Below are positions 27,012 through 35,302 of a stretch of DNA of 64,000 nt, piece by piece (position 1 is the stretch's first letter; each line of letters opens with the position of its first letter). The translations under genes and the position numbers were made by a program. Under the pieces are notes generated by a model. The model saw nothing but the letters and a program-made list of their open reading frames with translations. It had not been told where the DNA came from and searched no databases. The stretch is from UBA6770 sp965660875. Its GTDB lineage: Bacteria > Bacteroidota > Bacteroidia > Flavobacteriales_G > Salibacteraceae. The stretch spans positions 159,720 to 223,719 of the forward strand of contig CBFIBQ010000002.1 of the NCBI GenBank assembly GCA_965660875.1. Direction: 5' to 3'.

Positions 27012-27953
27012 GTGAGAATATTGATTTTCATATCGCTATTGAGTCTATTGACTAACCTCGCCAACGCTCAGTACTTCTCTAAACAGCAATACTGGAAAAA
27101 ATATCGTCATGAGCTTATTGGCGGTGTTGGTGTGTCGAATTATATGGGGGAACTAGGTGGTGGCTCAGGTGAAGGAAGACCTTGGTTGCTGGATCTTGAG
27201 TTCTCTCAGTTTAGGGCTTGCTATGGACTATCGTATCGATTTAATATCGCTTATCGGTCCGCACTTAGAGTAGGTGGATTTTACGGAAATGTTAGAGGAA
27301 GTGATGCATTATCGGGAGATGTAACGCGACAATACCGAAACTTATCCTTTCAGTCTAAAATAATTGAAGGGTCTTTCATGTATGATTTTTTCATTATTCG
27401 AGCCAAACCCGGTCACATTCATAATTTGAAAGGAATTAAAGGACAGCGTGGGTTTCCTATTGAGGTAATTGCTTATGGTGGTGGTGCATTATTTTATTAC
27501 AATCCCAAAGCAGATGGTACTCCGCTTATTCCATTGCGAACCGAAGGGCAAGGTCTACCGGGAGGTCCGTCACCTCATGCGCCTTTCTCTGTTTCTTTTC
27601 CAGCGGGCTTTCAAGTCAATTACACTTTTAAAATGTTTTTGAAGTTTGGATTAGACTTTAATTACCGCTATACGCTAACGGATTACATTGATGATGCCAG
27701 TACCGTATATTACGACAATGCAAAACTCGCTGAAGCCAACGGCGCTGCATCTGCTAAGTTCGCCGACAGAACTGATGGTAGTAAACCCGGGTGGAGTGCC
27801 GCGGGAGCGCCACGAGGAAATCCGAAAAATAACGATCATTTTTTCAATGTTTCTGCAATCGTGAGCTACAATTTTGGAAACTTAACCAAACGTTCCAAAC
27901 GGCCTGGAGGAAAACATTCTTTCAAGAAAAGGGGAAAGAAAGCTAAATTCTAG
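27012..27953 (+). CDS. DUF6089 family outer-membrane beta-barrel protein
   Basis: The start is set at the GTG at 27012, which gives a typical signal peptide (MRILIFISLLSLLTNLANAQ); another GTG at 26979 would add 11 residues. The mature N-terminus YWKKYRHELIGGVGVSNYMGELGG matches the DUF6089 family hallmark 'YW...R.E...G.G.SNF.G.LGG'. Alternating hydrophobic strands follow, such as ACYGLSYRFNIAYRSALRVGGFYGNVRG, FPAGFQVNYTFKMFLKFGLDFNYRYTLTDYID and a final FFNVSAIVSYNFG strand with a lysine-rich tail. It is predicted to be an outer-membrane barrel of unknown cargo. Its stop overlaps the end of the convergent MazG-like gene by 4 bases. Confidence 0.82.
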   Translation: MRILIFISLLSLLTNLANAQYFSKQQYWKKYRHELIGGVGVSNYMGELGGGSGEGRPWLLDLEFSQFRACYGLSYRFNIAYRSALRVGGFYGNVRGSDALSGDVTRQYRNLSFQSKIIEGSFMYDFFIIRAKPGHIHNLKGIKGQRGFPIEVIAYGGGALFYYNPKADGTPLIPLRTEGQGLPGGPSPHAPFSVSFPAGFQVNYTFKMFLKFGLDFNYRYTLTDYIDDASTVYYDNAKLAEANGAASAKFADRTDGSKPGWSAAGAPRGNPKNNDHFFNVSAIVSYNFGNLTKRSKRPGGKHSFKKRGKKAKF

Positions 27954-28279
27954 CTTTTTAGCTTTTCGTTGTTCTTGTGGCGGTCTTTATCTCTTTTGGT
28001 TTTGTTCTCCATTCGTTTGTTGAATGCTTCGGTTAAATCAACCCCTGTTTGATTCGCTAAGCAAATCAACACAAATAATACATCTGCAAATTCCTCACCC
28101 AAGTCTTTGTCTTTGTCCGATTCTTTTTCACTTTGTTCGCCATAGCGGCGTGCTATAATTCTTGCTACCTCACCCACCTCTTCTGTGAGTTGAGCCATGT
28201 TGGTGAGTTCATTAAAATATCGGACACCAATTGTATTAATCCAATCATCTACCGTTTTTTGAGCTTCCTCTAATGTCAT
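27950..28279 (-). CDS. MazG-like nucleotide pyrophosphohydrolase
   Basis: The 109-residue protein has the all-alpha MazG fold signature: TEEVGEVARI in the first half and EEFADVLFVLICLANQTGVDL in the second, giving the ExxE...ExxD metal site that hydrolyses nucleoside triphosphates to monophosphate and pyrophosphate. The C-terminal tail is lysine-rich. The ATG overlaps the stop of the upstream SGNH-like gene by four bases (ATGA), so the two are translationally coupled. The length matches the short single-domain branch of the family. Exact substrate unknown; a house-cleaning role is typical. Confidence 0.9.
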   Translation of the reverse strand: MTLEEAQKTVDDWINTIGVRYFNELTNMAQLTEEVGEVARIIARRYGEQSEKESDKDKDLGEEFADVLFVLICLANQTGVDLTEAFNKRMENKTKRDKDRHKNNEKLKS

Positions 28280-29271
28280 TTAATCTGATTTATTTTTTCC
28301 GCAATAGACTTTGCAATTATAGTCCTTCCTTTTTCATTGTAATGTTCCGTAGGAAAATCTTTATCTGTGAAATTTTCATGCGCTACTTTAGATAAGTTGT
28401 CAATTACCCAAACTTGTTGGTCGGGTTTATGGTAACGATTTAATAAATAATCGCGGTTTCTTTTCATTAAGTTCAACAAATCGGAACCAATTAGCGACTG
28501 GGCCTCTTGCACATTTTCTGGTAAGATATGAAAAATCAATTTGAGCTTTTTCTTGCTGGCAATTTTAACTATTTCGTCAAAGTTCTTTACCCTAGGGTGG
28601 TCCTCATGAATAATAAATCCGTAGCTTTTGATGTAATGGTCAGCTAATTGTCTTTTTTCGTTTTTCCAATCGCCATACTTTTCTACAGCACACCAATTTT
28701 CAATGGTGTTTTTTGGTGGCGGCAATGGTATTTTCCAATTCGAAAAGTAATTGTCCAACTCTTGGTTTAACTCAATCTTCGATTTTATAGGATAGTTTTT
28801 AAAGGCCACATTCATGCGCGCAATTAGAGGCGGCAGTGGTCGGTATATAGCCGCATATTTTTGCAGTGCATTTTCGTTTTCATCCGTCAGCCACTCTGGA
28901 CTAAAACTTCTCATATTCAAGGCGACTATAATGCCCTCCATACTATTTTCAGGTATGTGTTTAATGAGTTCTTTGAATACTCCTGCGTGGTGCGCCCCAT
29001 CGGCTATTGACTTAATACTTTTGTTGCAATAGTTCATGGCGAGAATACTCACTCGAGTGGTGTCTTTATCGTTTATAGGATCAAAAGTGTAGTCGCTACT
29101 TGCCGAAAAAAACAGGTAATCTGCATTTATAGACCGCTGCAATCGATACAATAAAATGCCTTCTTTCTTCAAGAAATCTTCAAAAAAATAGCGTTTGTAA
29201 ATCAATGAAAGAGCAAGCACAAACAGGCTCAAATAGAGCACTCTAATAGATATTTTCTTGAATGCATTCAT
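28276..29271 (-). CDS. SGNH/GDSL-like membrane-anchored protein, partner of the MBOAT acyltransferase
   Basis: The ATG at 29271 (MNAFKKISIRVLYLSL) is used because it overlaps the MBOAT stop (TAATG) and leaves one N-terminal membrane anchor; a 34-codon extension is possible but lies inside the upstream gene. The 331-residue product has a periplasmic domain with FFSASSDYTFDP where block I of SGNH hydrolases would be, and TEHYNEKGR near the C-terminus resembling the DxxH-containing block V. Genes of this type commonly follow MBOAT genes and complete O-acetylation of extracellular glycans. The nucleophile motif is atypical (A-S-S instead of G-D/S-S), so catalysis is uncertain. Confidence 0.7.
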   Translation of the reverse strand: MNAFKKISIRVLYLSLFVLALSLIYKRYFFEDFLKKEGILLYRLQRSINADYLFFSASSDYTFDPINDKDTTRVSILAMNYCNKSIKSIADGAHHAGVFKELIKHIPENSMEGIIVALNMRSFSPEWLTDENENALQKYAAIYRPLPPLIARMNVAFKNYPIKSKIELNQELDNYFSNWKIPLPPPKNTIENWCAVEKYGDWKNEKRQLADHYIKSYGFIIHEDHPRVKNFDEIVKIASKKKLKLIFHILPENVQEAQSLIGSDLLNLMKRNRDYLLNRYHKPDQQVWVIDNLSKVAHENFTDKDFPTEHYNEKGRTIIAKSIAEKINQIK

Positions 29272-30650
29272 TAAAATTGAAAGTATATAAATGGATGCTG
29301 AGTGGTGCCAGAATAGAATAAAATACAAAAAATTAGTAAGGAGTAAATTGTCCAACGAATGATTAAGTTGCACCCTTCCAAAGTTTTATTGATTTTGTTT
29401 CCCAACCAAAATTCAAATAGTATAAAAAGACCAATACCCACCATTAGTCCAGTCTCAAGTTGAAAGTTTTGAATGAAGGCATCAGTGTCAACACTATAAA
29501 GCATATCCAGAGCCACTGGCATGTCGGGCGCCCTAAAAAATACCCAGGCAAGATTCACCACCAAGTATGTTCTGAGCCATGAAATCCATTTTGGTAATCG
29601 AAATTTTGAATAATCTTCAACCAAATAAAAAACACCGTGAATAGCACCCCATATAATAAAATTATAATTTGCACCATGCCATAATCCACTGGTAATGAAC
29701 ACGACAAGTATGTTTCGAACCCAAATAAATTTATTGACTTGGCTTCCGCCTAAAGGCACAAATACATAATCTCTAAACCAAGTACTTAAGCTGATGTGCC
29801 AGCGTCTCCAAAAGTCTTTTATTGAAGTTGCAGAGTAGGGCAGATTAAAATTGTCCATAAGCTCAACTCCAAAACAGCGCGCAGCGCCAATAGCTATGAG
29901 CGAGTAGCCGTAAAAATCGGCATAAATCTGCCAACCAAAACCCAGTATGCTTGCCCAACGTGTTGGGTTGGAATAGGAGAGTGGTGCTGCAAATACTTTA
30001 TCCACTAATGGTGCAATGTTATCTGCAACAACGGTTTTTACAAACAGTCCGTAAAGCATGAGGCGCAGGCCGTGCGATAGGTTTTTGTAAGAAAAAATAT
30101 GTCGAGCTAGTAATTGCGGTTGCAAGTGACTAAAGCGTTCAATTGGTCCTGCAACTAATTGTGGGAAATAACTGACGTATAAGGCGAATTTTCCAATGTG
30201 TTTTTCGGGTTTTACCTTACCCTTAAACACATCAATAGAATACCCCATAGTTTGAAAAGTATAAAAGGAAATCCCAACGGGTAAATCAAATGCAAGTAAG
30301 CTGCTGACTTGATCTTTTCGCCAATCTGGAATCGGTACGTAGTTGAATAAGATATCCGCAAAAAAAGCACCGTATTTGAAGAAACCTAGAAGCCCTAAAT
30401 TGACCATTAAACTCAATGCAAGTAGGCGCCACCTTTTTTGAGATGCCTCCTGTTTGCCGAGCTTCTGAGCTACAATAAAATCGACTAGTGTTGAAAGGGC
30501 AATTAGGCTTAAAAACTCAATTTTCCATGAGCCGTAAAAAATGTAACTTGCAATGAGCAGCAGCAACCAACGCCAGCGATAAGGAGTAATAAAATACCCA
30601 ATAACCACCAATGGAAAGAATACGAGAAACTCTATGGAGTTAAACAGCAC
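29271..30650 (-). CDS. MBOAT family O-acyltransferase (AlgI-like)
   Basis: The 459-residue polytopic membrane protein starts with a GTG that overlaps the dtd stop (TAGTG). AlgI-type signatures are clear: FYTFQTMGYSIDVFKGK, YVSYFPQLVAGPIERFSHLQPQL, IKDFWRRWHISLSTWFRDYVFVPLGG, and the catalytic-histidine segment TSGLWHGANYNFIIWGAIHG. Members move acyl groups from the cytoplasm onto extracellular polysaccharides or other targets. The next gene encodes an SGNH-like protein, the usual partner. No alginate or cellulose synthase is nearby, so the substrate cannot be assigned. Confidence 0.95.
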   Translation of the reverse strand: MLFNSIEFLVFFPLVVIGYFITPYRWRWLLLLIASYIFYGSWKIEFLSLIALSTLVDFIVAQKLGKQEASQKRWRLLALSLMVNLGLLGFFKYGAFFADILFNYVPIPDWRKDQVSSLLAFDLPVGISFYTFQTMGYSIDVFKGKVKPEKHIGKFALYVSYFPQLVAGPIERFSHLQPQLLARHIFSYKNLSHGLRLMLYGLFVKTVVADNIAPLVDKVFAAPLSYSNPTRWASILGFGWQIYADFYGYSLIAIGAARCFGVELMDNFNLPYSATSIKDFWRRWHISLSTWFRDYVFVPLGGSQVNKFIWVRNILVVFITSGLWHGANYNFIIWGAIHGVFYLVEDYSKFRLPKWISWLRTYLVVNLAWVFFRAPDMPVALDMLYSVDTDAFIQNFQLETGLMVGIGLFILFEFWLGNKINKTLEGCNLIIRWTIYSLLIFCILFYSGTTQHPFIYFQF

Positions 30651-31102
30651 TATTCCTTATTTTTTGTATCGATAAGTATGGTGACAGGTCCATCATTTAT
30701 CAGTCGGACATCCATTTCTGCACCAAATTGACCGGTTTGAATGGGTTGACCAAGAGTACGTTCAAATACATCAATGCTTTCTTCATATAGTTTCAAGGCC
30801 TCATCAGGTTGAGCAGCACGAGCAAAAGATGGTCTGTTTCCTTTTTTTGTTTTTGCGTGCAGGGTGAATTGCGACACTAGCAAAATACTACCATTTACAT
30901 CGCGAATGTTTAGATTCATTTTGCCCTCTTTATCATTAAATATTCTGAGTGCGGTTACTTTTTTTGCCAGCCATTCTGCCTCTTGTATGTCATCACTCTT
31001 TTCGATACCCAAAAAAATGAGTAAACCCACTTCAATAGAAGATTCCAGACGGTCAGCAATATGAACAGATGCTTCGCTAACGCGTTGAATGACTGCTCTC
31101 AT
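30650..31102 (-). CDS. dtd: D-aminoacyl-tRNA deacylase
   Basis: The 150-residue enzyme hydrolyses D-amino acids from mischarged tRNAs. Family motifs: MRAVIQRVSEASV at the N-terminus, LVSQFTLHAKTKKGNRPSF around residues 77-95 containing the SQFTL catalytic motif, and the C-terminal INDGPVTILIDT containing the Gly-cisPro motif. The length is standard. It is the second gene in a minus-strand chain that starts with the haem lipoprotein gene four bases upstream and continues into the MBOAT gene by a one-base overlap. Confidence 0.96.
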   Translation of the reverse strand: MRAVIQRVSEASVHIADRLESSIEVGLLIFLGIEKSDDIQEAEWLAKKVTALRIFNDKEGKMNLNIRDVNGSILLVSQFTLHAKTKKGNRPSFARAAQPDEALKLYEESIDVFERTLGQPIQTGQFGAEMDVRLINDGPVTILIDTKNKE

Positions 31103-31105
31103 TAA

Positions 31106-31597
31106 TTATATGTTGGGGTTTAGTGGCAGTTTTCTAATCACCATCATTGGGCCCGGACAGTGCCTTTTGTGGCAGCTCATACAACTGGTAATTACATTAT
31201 TGTATCGTTTAATTTGGTTTTTTTTGGTAGCATTTTCATAAGCCTTCAGTTGGGTTAAAAAGGAGGTGCCAAAAGCCTTAAAATCGGGTCCCGTGTGTTT
31301 TTGATCTGTCGGTTTAGCGGTAGTAATGCTGCCATACTTCTCCGACCAAGCTATCTTAGATGTTTTCCCCTCAGTCAGCAACTGCTTCTCAGTTTTTAGA
31401 TCTTCGAGCATATCTCGCATCAAAATGGCTAATTCGCTCCGTTCATTAGGGAATCGCTGGTTCATTACTTTGCTGACATCTTCAATATTGTGGATTTCTT
31501 TGGGGGATTCTTTTGCCTTTTCTTTTGTTTCAGAACAGGAATAGATACAAAACGCTAACAGTGTAAGCAGAAAGAATTGAATTTTTTGGATACTCAT
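31106..31597 (-). CDS. Single-haem cytochrome c-like lipoprotein
   Basis: The 163-residue protein has a lipoprotein signal (MSIQKIQFFLLTLLAFCIYSC, acylated Cys21) and one CxxCH haem-attachment motif (C139-M-S-C142-H143) followed by KRHCPGPM, close to the C-terminus. The rest is helical, with charged residues, reminiscent of class II-type cytochromes with a C-terminal haem. It should sit on the outer face of a membrane and carry electrons; the partner is unknown. An exact -7 element (TATCTTTG) lies 6 bases before the start. The dtd gene follows after three bases. Confidence 0.83.
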   Translation of the reverse strand: MSIQKIQFFLLTLLAFCIYSCSETKEKAKESPKEIHNIEDVSKVMNQRFPNERSELAILMRDMLEDLKTEKQLLTEGKTSKIAWSEKYGSITTAKPTDQKHTGPDFKAFGTSFLTQLKAYENATKKNQIKRYNNVITSCMSCHKRHCPGPMMVIRKLPLNPNI

Positions 31598-31602
31598 AGG
31601 CG

Positions 31603-31610
31603 CAAAGATA
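31603..31610 (-). promoter_or_regulatory. TAnnTTTG -7 element of the haem-lipoprotein operon
   Basis: CAAAGATA on the plus strand reads TATCTTTG on the minus strand, an exact -7 match immediately upstream of the ATG at 31597. It would drive the chain haem lipoprotein, dtd, MBOAT, SGNH-like and MazG-like. No -33 element was identified. Confidence 0.45.
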
Positions 31611-31788
31611 TTTATGTGCGTGTGAAATGGATTGGTAGGAACAAATGAAAAATATAATCTTGCCCAAAGATCTCATTATTATACCTTGTAATAAACTACT
31701 AGTTGACAACAAAAAAGCTATCAAATTTGATACAATTATGACAGAGCGATTCTAATTTATTCGTATTCGAAGATTTGAGTTTATAGAA

Positions 31789-34700
31789 TCAATTGAATTT
31801 AAAAACCTTTAGTGCTCCACTATTTCTAACGATCAGAAACAGCTTTCCATTTGAAGTATTAATTGGAATAATTTTTTTAACATCACCTTCGCCAAAATGA
31901 CTTGTTGATTGAGTTTTGATTGATTTGAAACTACCATCACCTTCTCCAAGAAGTATGTTGCCGTAGCTCGCATCGGCTCGGGGAGTTTCAACTTCAGATG
32001 TATACAAGTTCCCGGCAGTTATTAAATCAATTTTACCGTCTTTATTTAGATCATCAATCAGAATATCATCAATGGCAGAAAGTTGTGTTACTCGATTAAG
32101 TGGCTGTTTTTTCAGCTTACCATTTTCGTTCATAAAAACGGCATGTTCAAATGAATAGACATTATATTTTTCTGCGTCTCGGATACTTTGAGCACCTAAA
32201 ACATCTTTTACACTGGCTTTTGCAAAACTGTAATAATTGGGAAACTTCTTCTTTAAATGAGGTAGCTGTTGCGATGAACACTCTCTTCCTCTTACAGGAT
32301 AATAAACTCCGTTTTCTGGATAGCTTAATACAATATCTACTTTTTGGTTGTTATCAAAATCATTGGCATATAACTTAAATGGTTTAGTAGGAGTTGCTTT
32401 ATATTTATAGTTCTGCCCAAGGTTTCCAGCAATTAAATCATAATCCCCATCATTATCAATGTCAGCAGAACTAATACTAAACCACCAGCCTTCAGTTTTT
32501 TCCAAACCTGTAGAAGGAGCGTTTAGCATTTTAAAAGTATCTGTATCTAATTTAAAAACAGAAATTGGCATCCATTCACCTACAACAATCAGTTCCTTTA
32601 TTTGGTCTCCGTCAAGATCAGTCCACTCGGCATCGGTTACCATGCCAATTCTTGCAATTTTACTGGCCTTTTTTCTAGTAACGTCGGTATATTTTCCCTT
32701 GTTGTTTTCAAGGATATAACTTCTTGGAGCCATTGGGTACTTCTTTGGGTAAACCCGTCCACCGATAAACAAATCTAAATCTCCGTCATTATCATAGTCA
32801 TGAGGTCTTATACAACTGGTGGAAACTTGAAAATCTGGTAATGCTTTTTTATCGTGTTTAAAGTTGCCTAACCCATCATTTAAATAAATTCTATCAGCTA
32901 AATGACCAGTTGTAAGTAGAAACTCATAACCACCACTTCCCATATAGAGGTCTAGATCTCCATCATTATCTACATCAAAAAATTCGGCTACAACATCCTC
33001 AAAATTGGGGTAATGTTCTGGAATTGGATTTTCTTTTTTAGAAAAGGAACCGTTTTGACGTTGTATGAATAAAACTGGGCTAATTGTATGAGCTCCACCA
33101 AACAGAACATCTTCCAGGTTATCACCATTTACATCTCCAACTGCAACAGCTGGGCCTAGCTTGGATAGCTTATGAGGTAGTAGTACTTGATCACTAAAAT
33201 CATCGTACTCATTTTCATAATGAATAAAGTCAATTCCTGTTTGCTTTGTTACATCTGAGAATACGGTTTTTGCTTCAGATATCTGATTTCGTTCTGTTTC
33301 AGTTTTTGCATATTCAATATTAATGGTTGAGTTTAACTGTATATTTTCAACCCTGCTAGCCTTTCCGTTTGGCCAAATAATGTCAATTGATGTTGCCTCA
33401 CTATAATCACCAAGGCTAAATAAAAGCTCTGGTGCCACGCTAGATTGAAACCCTCTGGTTGTGAATAGCTCAAGGTGTTGTTTTTTATCACCGTAATTTA
33501 AGGTCACCTTGGAGCCGATAGCAAATGGGTTTTTCTCTGTTCCTTTAAGTCTAATTTTTACATAATTCTTTGAACTATTCAACATGTTTTCATAGACAAA
33601 TGCCTCTTCATCCACGTTATTCATGATAATATCGAGATCTCCATCATTATCTAAATCGGCGTAAGAGGCTCCGGTAGAAAAAGATGGAGCGGCCAGTCCC
33701 CAGGTTGCTGAAACATTTTTAAAATTCAACGAACCTTTATTTTGAAAAGCATAATTAGGAACCTTATTTGAAGGCATTGCTTTCAATTGATTATGCATTA
33801 TTGTTAATGAATCCAGTCCTTTATTTTTAGGCATTTCATGGGCGTACAGCATATGCTCTTTAACGAAATCATTATTTCTAACTTCTTTTCTTAGGCCATT
33901 TGTAACTACAAAGTCCTTTTTAGTGTCACCGTCAAAGTCCGCAATTAAACAAGACCAGCTCCAGTCGGTATTTGACACACCTAACATTTGTCCAATCTCG
34001 CTAAATTTTAAATTGCCTTGATTGAGTTGAAATGTATTGTACATGTACTGAAAGTGAAATCCAAATTGAATGGACTTCCAAAATCTTTCTGGATTCATAC
34101 CTGACATATTGGTTTTTTGTCTGAAATTATCTTTAGCAACCATGTCAACCACAAAAACATCGGTAAGTCCATCGTCGTTGACATCAGCAATATCTACACC
34201 CATTCCAAAGTTTGATATATGCTTTGTTGCCGTTTGTATAACCTCTGAAAAAGTCCCGTCTTGATTATTGATGTACATGAAGTCATTTTCAAGAAAATCG
34301 TTTGTGACATAAATATCTGGCCAATTGTCATTGTTTAAATCGCTTGTCGCAATCCCTAGTCCATATCCATATTCATTAGCATAAATGCCTGCTTTTTCAC
34401 CAATCTCTTTGTACGATCCGTTAACGTTTTCATAAAATTTATCTCCAAAATAAGGGTGCCTAGATACTCTTTTTTGTTGATTGTAATTATTGTAAGCTTT
34501 TATTTGATGATTAAGTAAGTACATGTCTAAGTCTCCGTCTCTATCGTAATCAAAAAAAGCTGCCTGCGTAGAGTAACCATTATCAGCTAGGCCTAACTCT
34601 TCTGCGGATTCAATAAATGCACCATCACCTTGATTAAGCCATAATTCGTTTTTTCGATTTTCCTTTGGATATAAACCGGATTTACATACATATATATCCA

Positions 34701-35136
34701 GTAATCCATCACCGTTAACATCAGCCATAGTAACTCCTGTACTCCAGGTTGCTATTGAATTATCTTTTTTGCGCAATTCAACTTCCTCAAACAATAAATT
34801 ACCTTTGTTAATGTACAGTTTATCTTCATTTTGGTTAGAGGTCAAAAAGACATCGAGTAACCCGTCGTTATTGACATCTCCTGTTGCAACTCCTCCGCCA
34901 CTATAAAAGTATGGGTATTTGATAATGTTCATACTGTCGCTTTCCGTAACGGTGTTTGCAAAAGCGATATTTGTTTGATTTGATGGGAGCTTATTAAAAA
35001 GCGTGGTAGGAGGATTACTTTTTTTCTGGCTAGTTTTCTTTTTTTGAGTAGTATCTTCAGAGCAGCTACACAACGATAAGAATACTAAAAAAAATAGTGT
35101 GAATTTGTTTAATGAAATTGCGTTTATTTTGAGCAT
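31789..35136 (-). CDS. VCBS/FG-GAP repeat lipoprotein with ASPIC/UnbV domain
   Basis: The ATG at 35136 is chosen over a TTG six bases upstream. The 1,115-residue product has a lipoprotein signal (LVFLSLCSCS, with Cys23 or Cys25 acylated). It contains many FG-GAP/VCBS calcium-binding blocks of the form 'A..D.N.DG..D' (for example TGDVNNDGLLDVFL, FDYDRDGDLDMYLL, FDVDNDGDLDLYMG, SSADIDNDGDYDLIAG), which build beta-propeller blades. An ASPIC/UnbV domain (GSKVTLNYGDKKQHLELFTTRGFQSS...IDIIWPNGK) sits near the middle. Proteins of this size and plan are abundant in Bacteroidota, often beside TonB-dependent receptors as here, and are thought to bind glycans or other surface ligands. No catalytic residues recognised. 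Confidence 0.92.
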   Translation of the reverse strand: MLKINAISLNKFTLFFLVFLSLCSCSEDTTQKKKTSQKKSNPPTTLFNKLPSNQTNIAFANTVTESDSMNIIKYPYFYSGGGVATGDVNNDGLLDVFLTSNQNEDKLYINKGNLLFEEVELRKKDNSIATWSTGVTMADVNGDGLLDIYVCKSGLYPKENRKNELWLNQGDGAFIESAEELGLADNGYSTQAAFFDYDRDGDLDMYLLNHQIKAYNNYNQQKRVSRHPYFGDKFYENVNGSYKEIGEKAGIYANEYGYGLGIATSDLNNDNWPDIYVTNDFLENDFMYINNQDGTFSEVIQTATKHISNFGMGVDIADVNDDGLTDVFVVDMVAKDNFRQKTNMSGMNPERFWKSIQFGFHFQYMYNTFQLNQGNLKFSEIGQMLGVSNTDWSWSCLIADFDGDTKKDFVVTNGLRKEVRNNDFVKEHMLYAHEMPKNKGLDSLTIMHNQLKAMPSNKVPNYAFQNKGSLNFKNVSATWGLAAPSFSTGASYADLDNDGDLDIIMNNVDEEAFVYENMLNSSKNYVKIRLKGTEKNPFAIGSKVTLNYGDKKQHLELFTTRGFQSSVAPELLFSLGDYSEATSIDIIWPNGKASRVENIQLNSTINIEYAKTETERNQISEAKTVFSDVTKQTGIDFIHYENEYDDFSDQVLLPHKLSKLGPAVAVGDVNGDNLEDVLFGGAHTISPVLFIQRQNGSFSKKENPIPEHYPNFEDVVAEFFDVDNDGDLDLYMGSGGYEFLLTTGHLADRIYLNDGLGNFKHDKKALPDFQVSTSCIRPHDYDNDGDLDLFIGGRVYPKKYPMAPRSYILENNKGKYTDVTRKKASKIARIGMVTDAEWTDLDGDQIKELIVVGEWMPISVFKLDTDTFKMLNAPSTGLEKTEGWWFSISSADIDNDGDYDLIAGNLGQNYKYKATPTKPFKLYANDFDNNQKVDIVLSYPENGVYYPVRGRECSSQQLPHLKKKFPNYYSFAKASVKDVLGAQSIRDAEKYNVYSFEHAVFMNENGKLKKQPLNRVTQLSAIDDILIDDLNKDGKIDLITAGNLYTSEVETPRADASYGNILLGEGDGSFKSIKTQSTSHFGEGDVKKIIPINTSNGKLFLIVRNSGALKVFKFN

Positions 35137-35302
35137 ATCCAAGTCTTATTATGTAGCTCAAAGTAAAAAAAAAATGTTAAGGGGTCAAAGGCTTTTCAAT
35201 GGGCGCTGTCTGAAAGGATAACATACTGTTATCTTAATTACCGAGTAACGTGGCCAGTAGCAGAAGCTGTGCTTGTTTATACAAAGTGGCCCCAACATAT
35301 TT

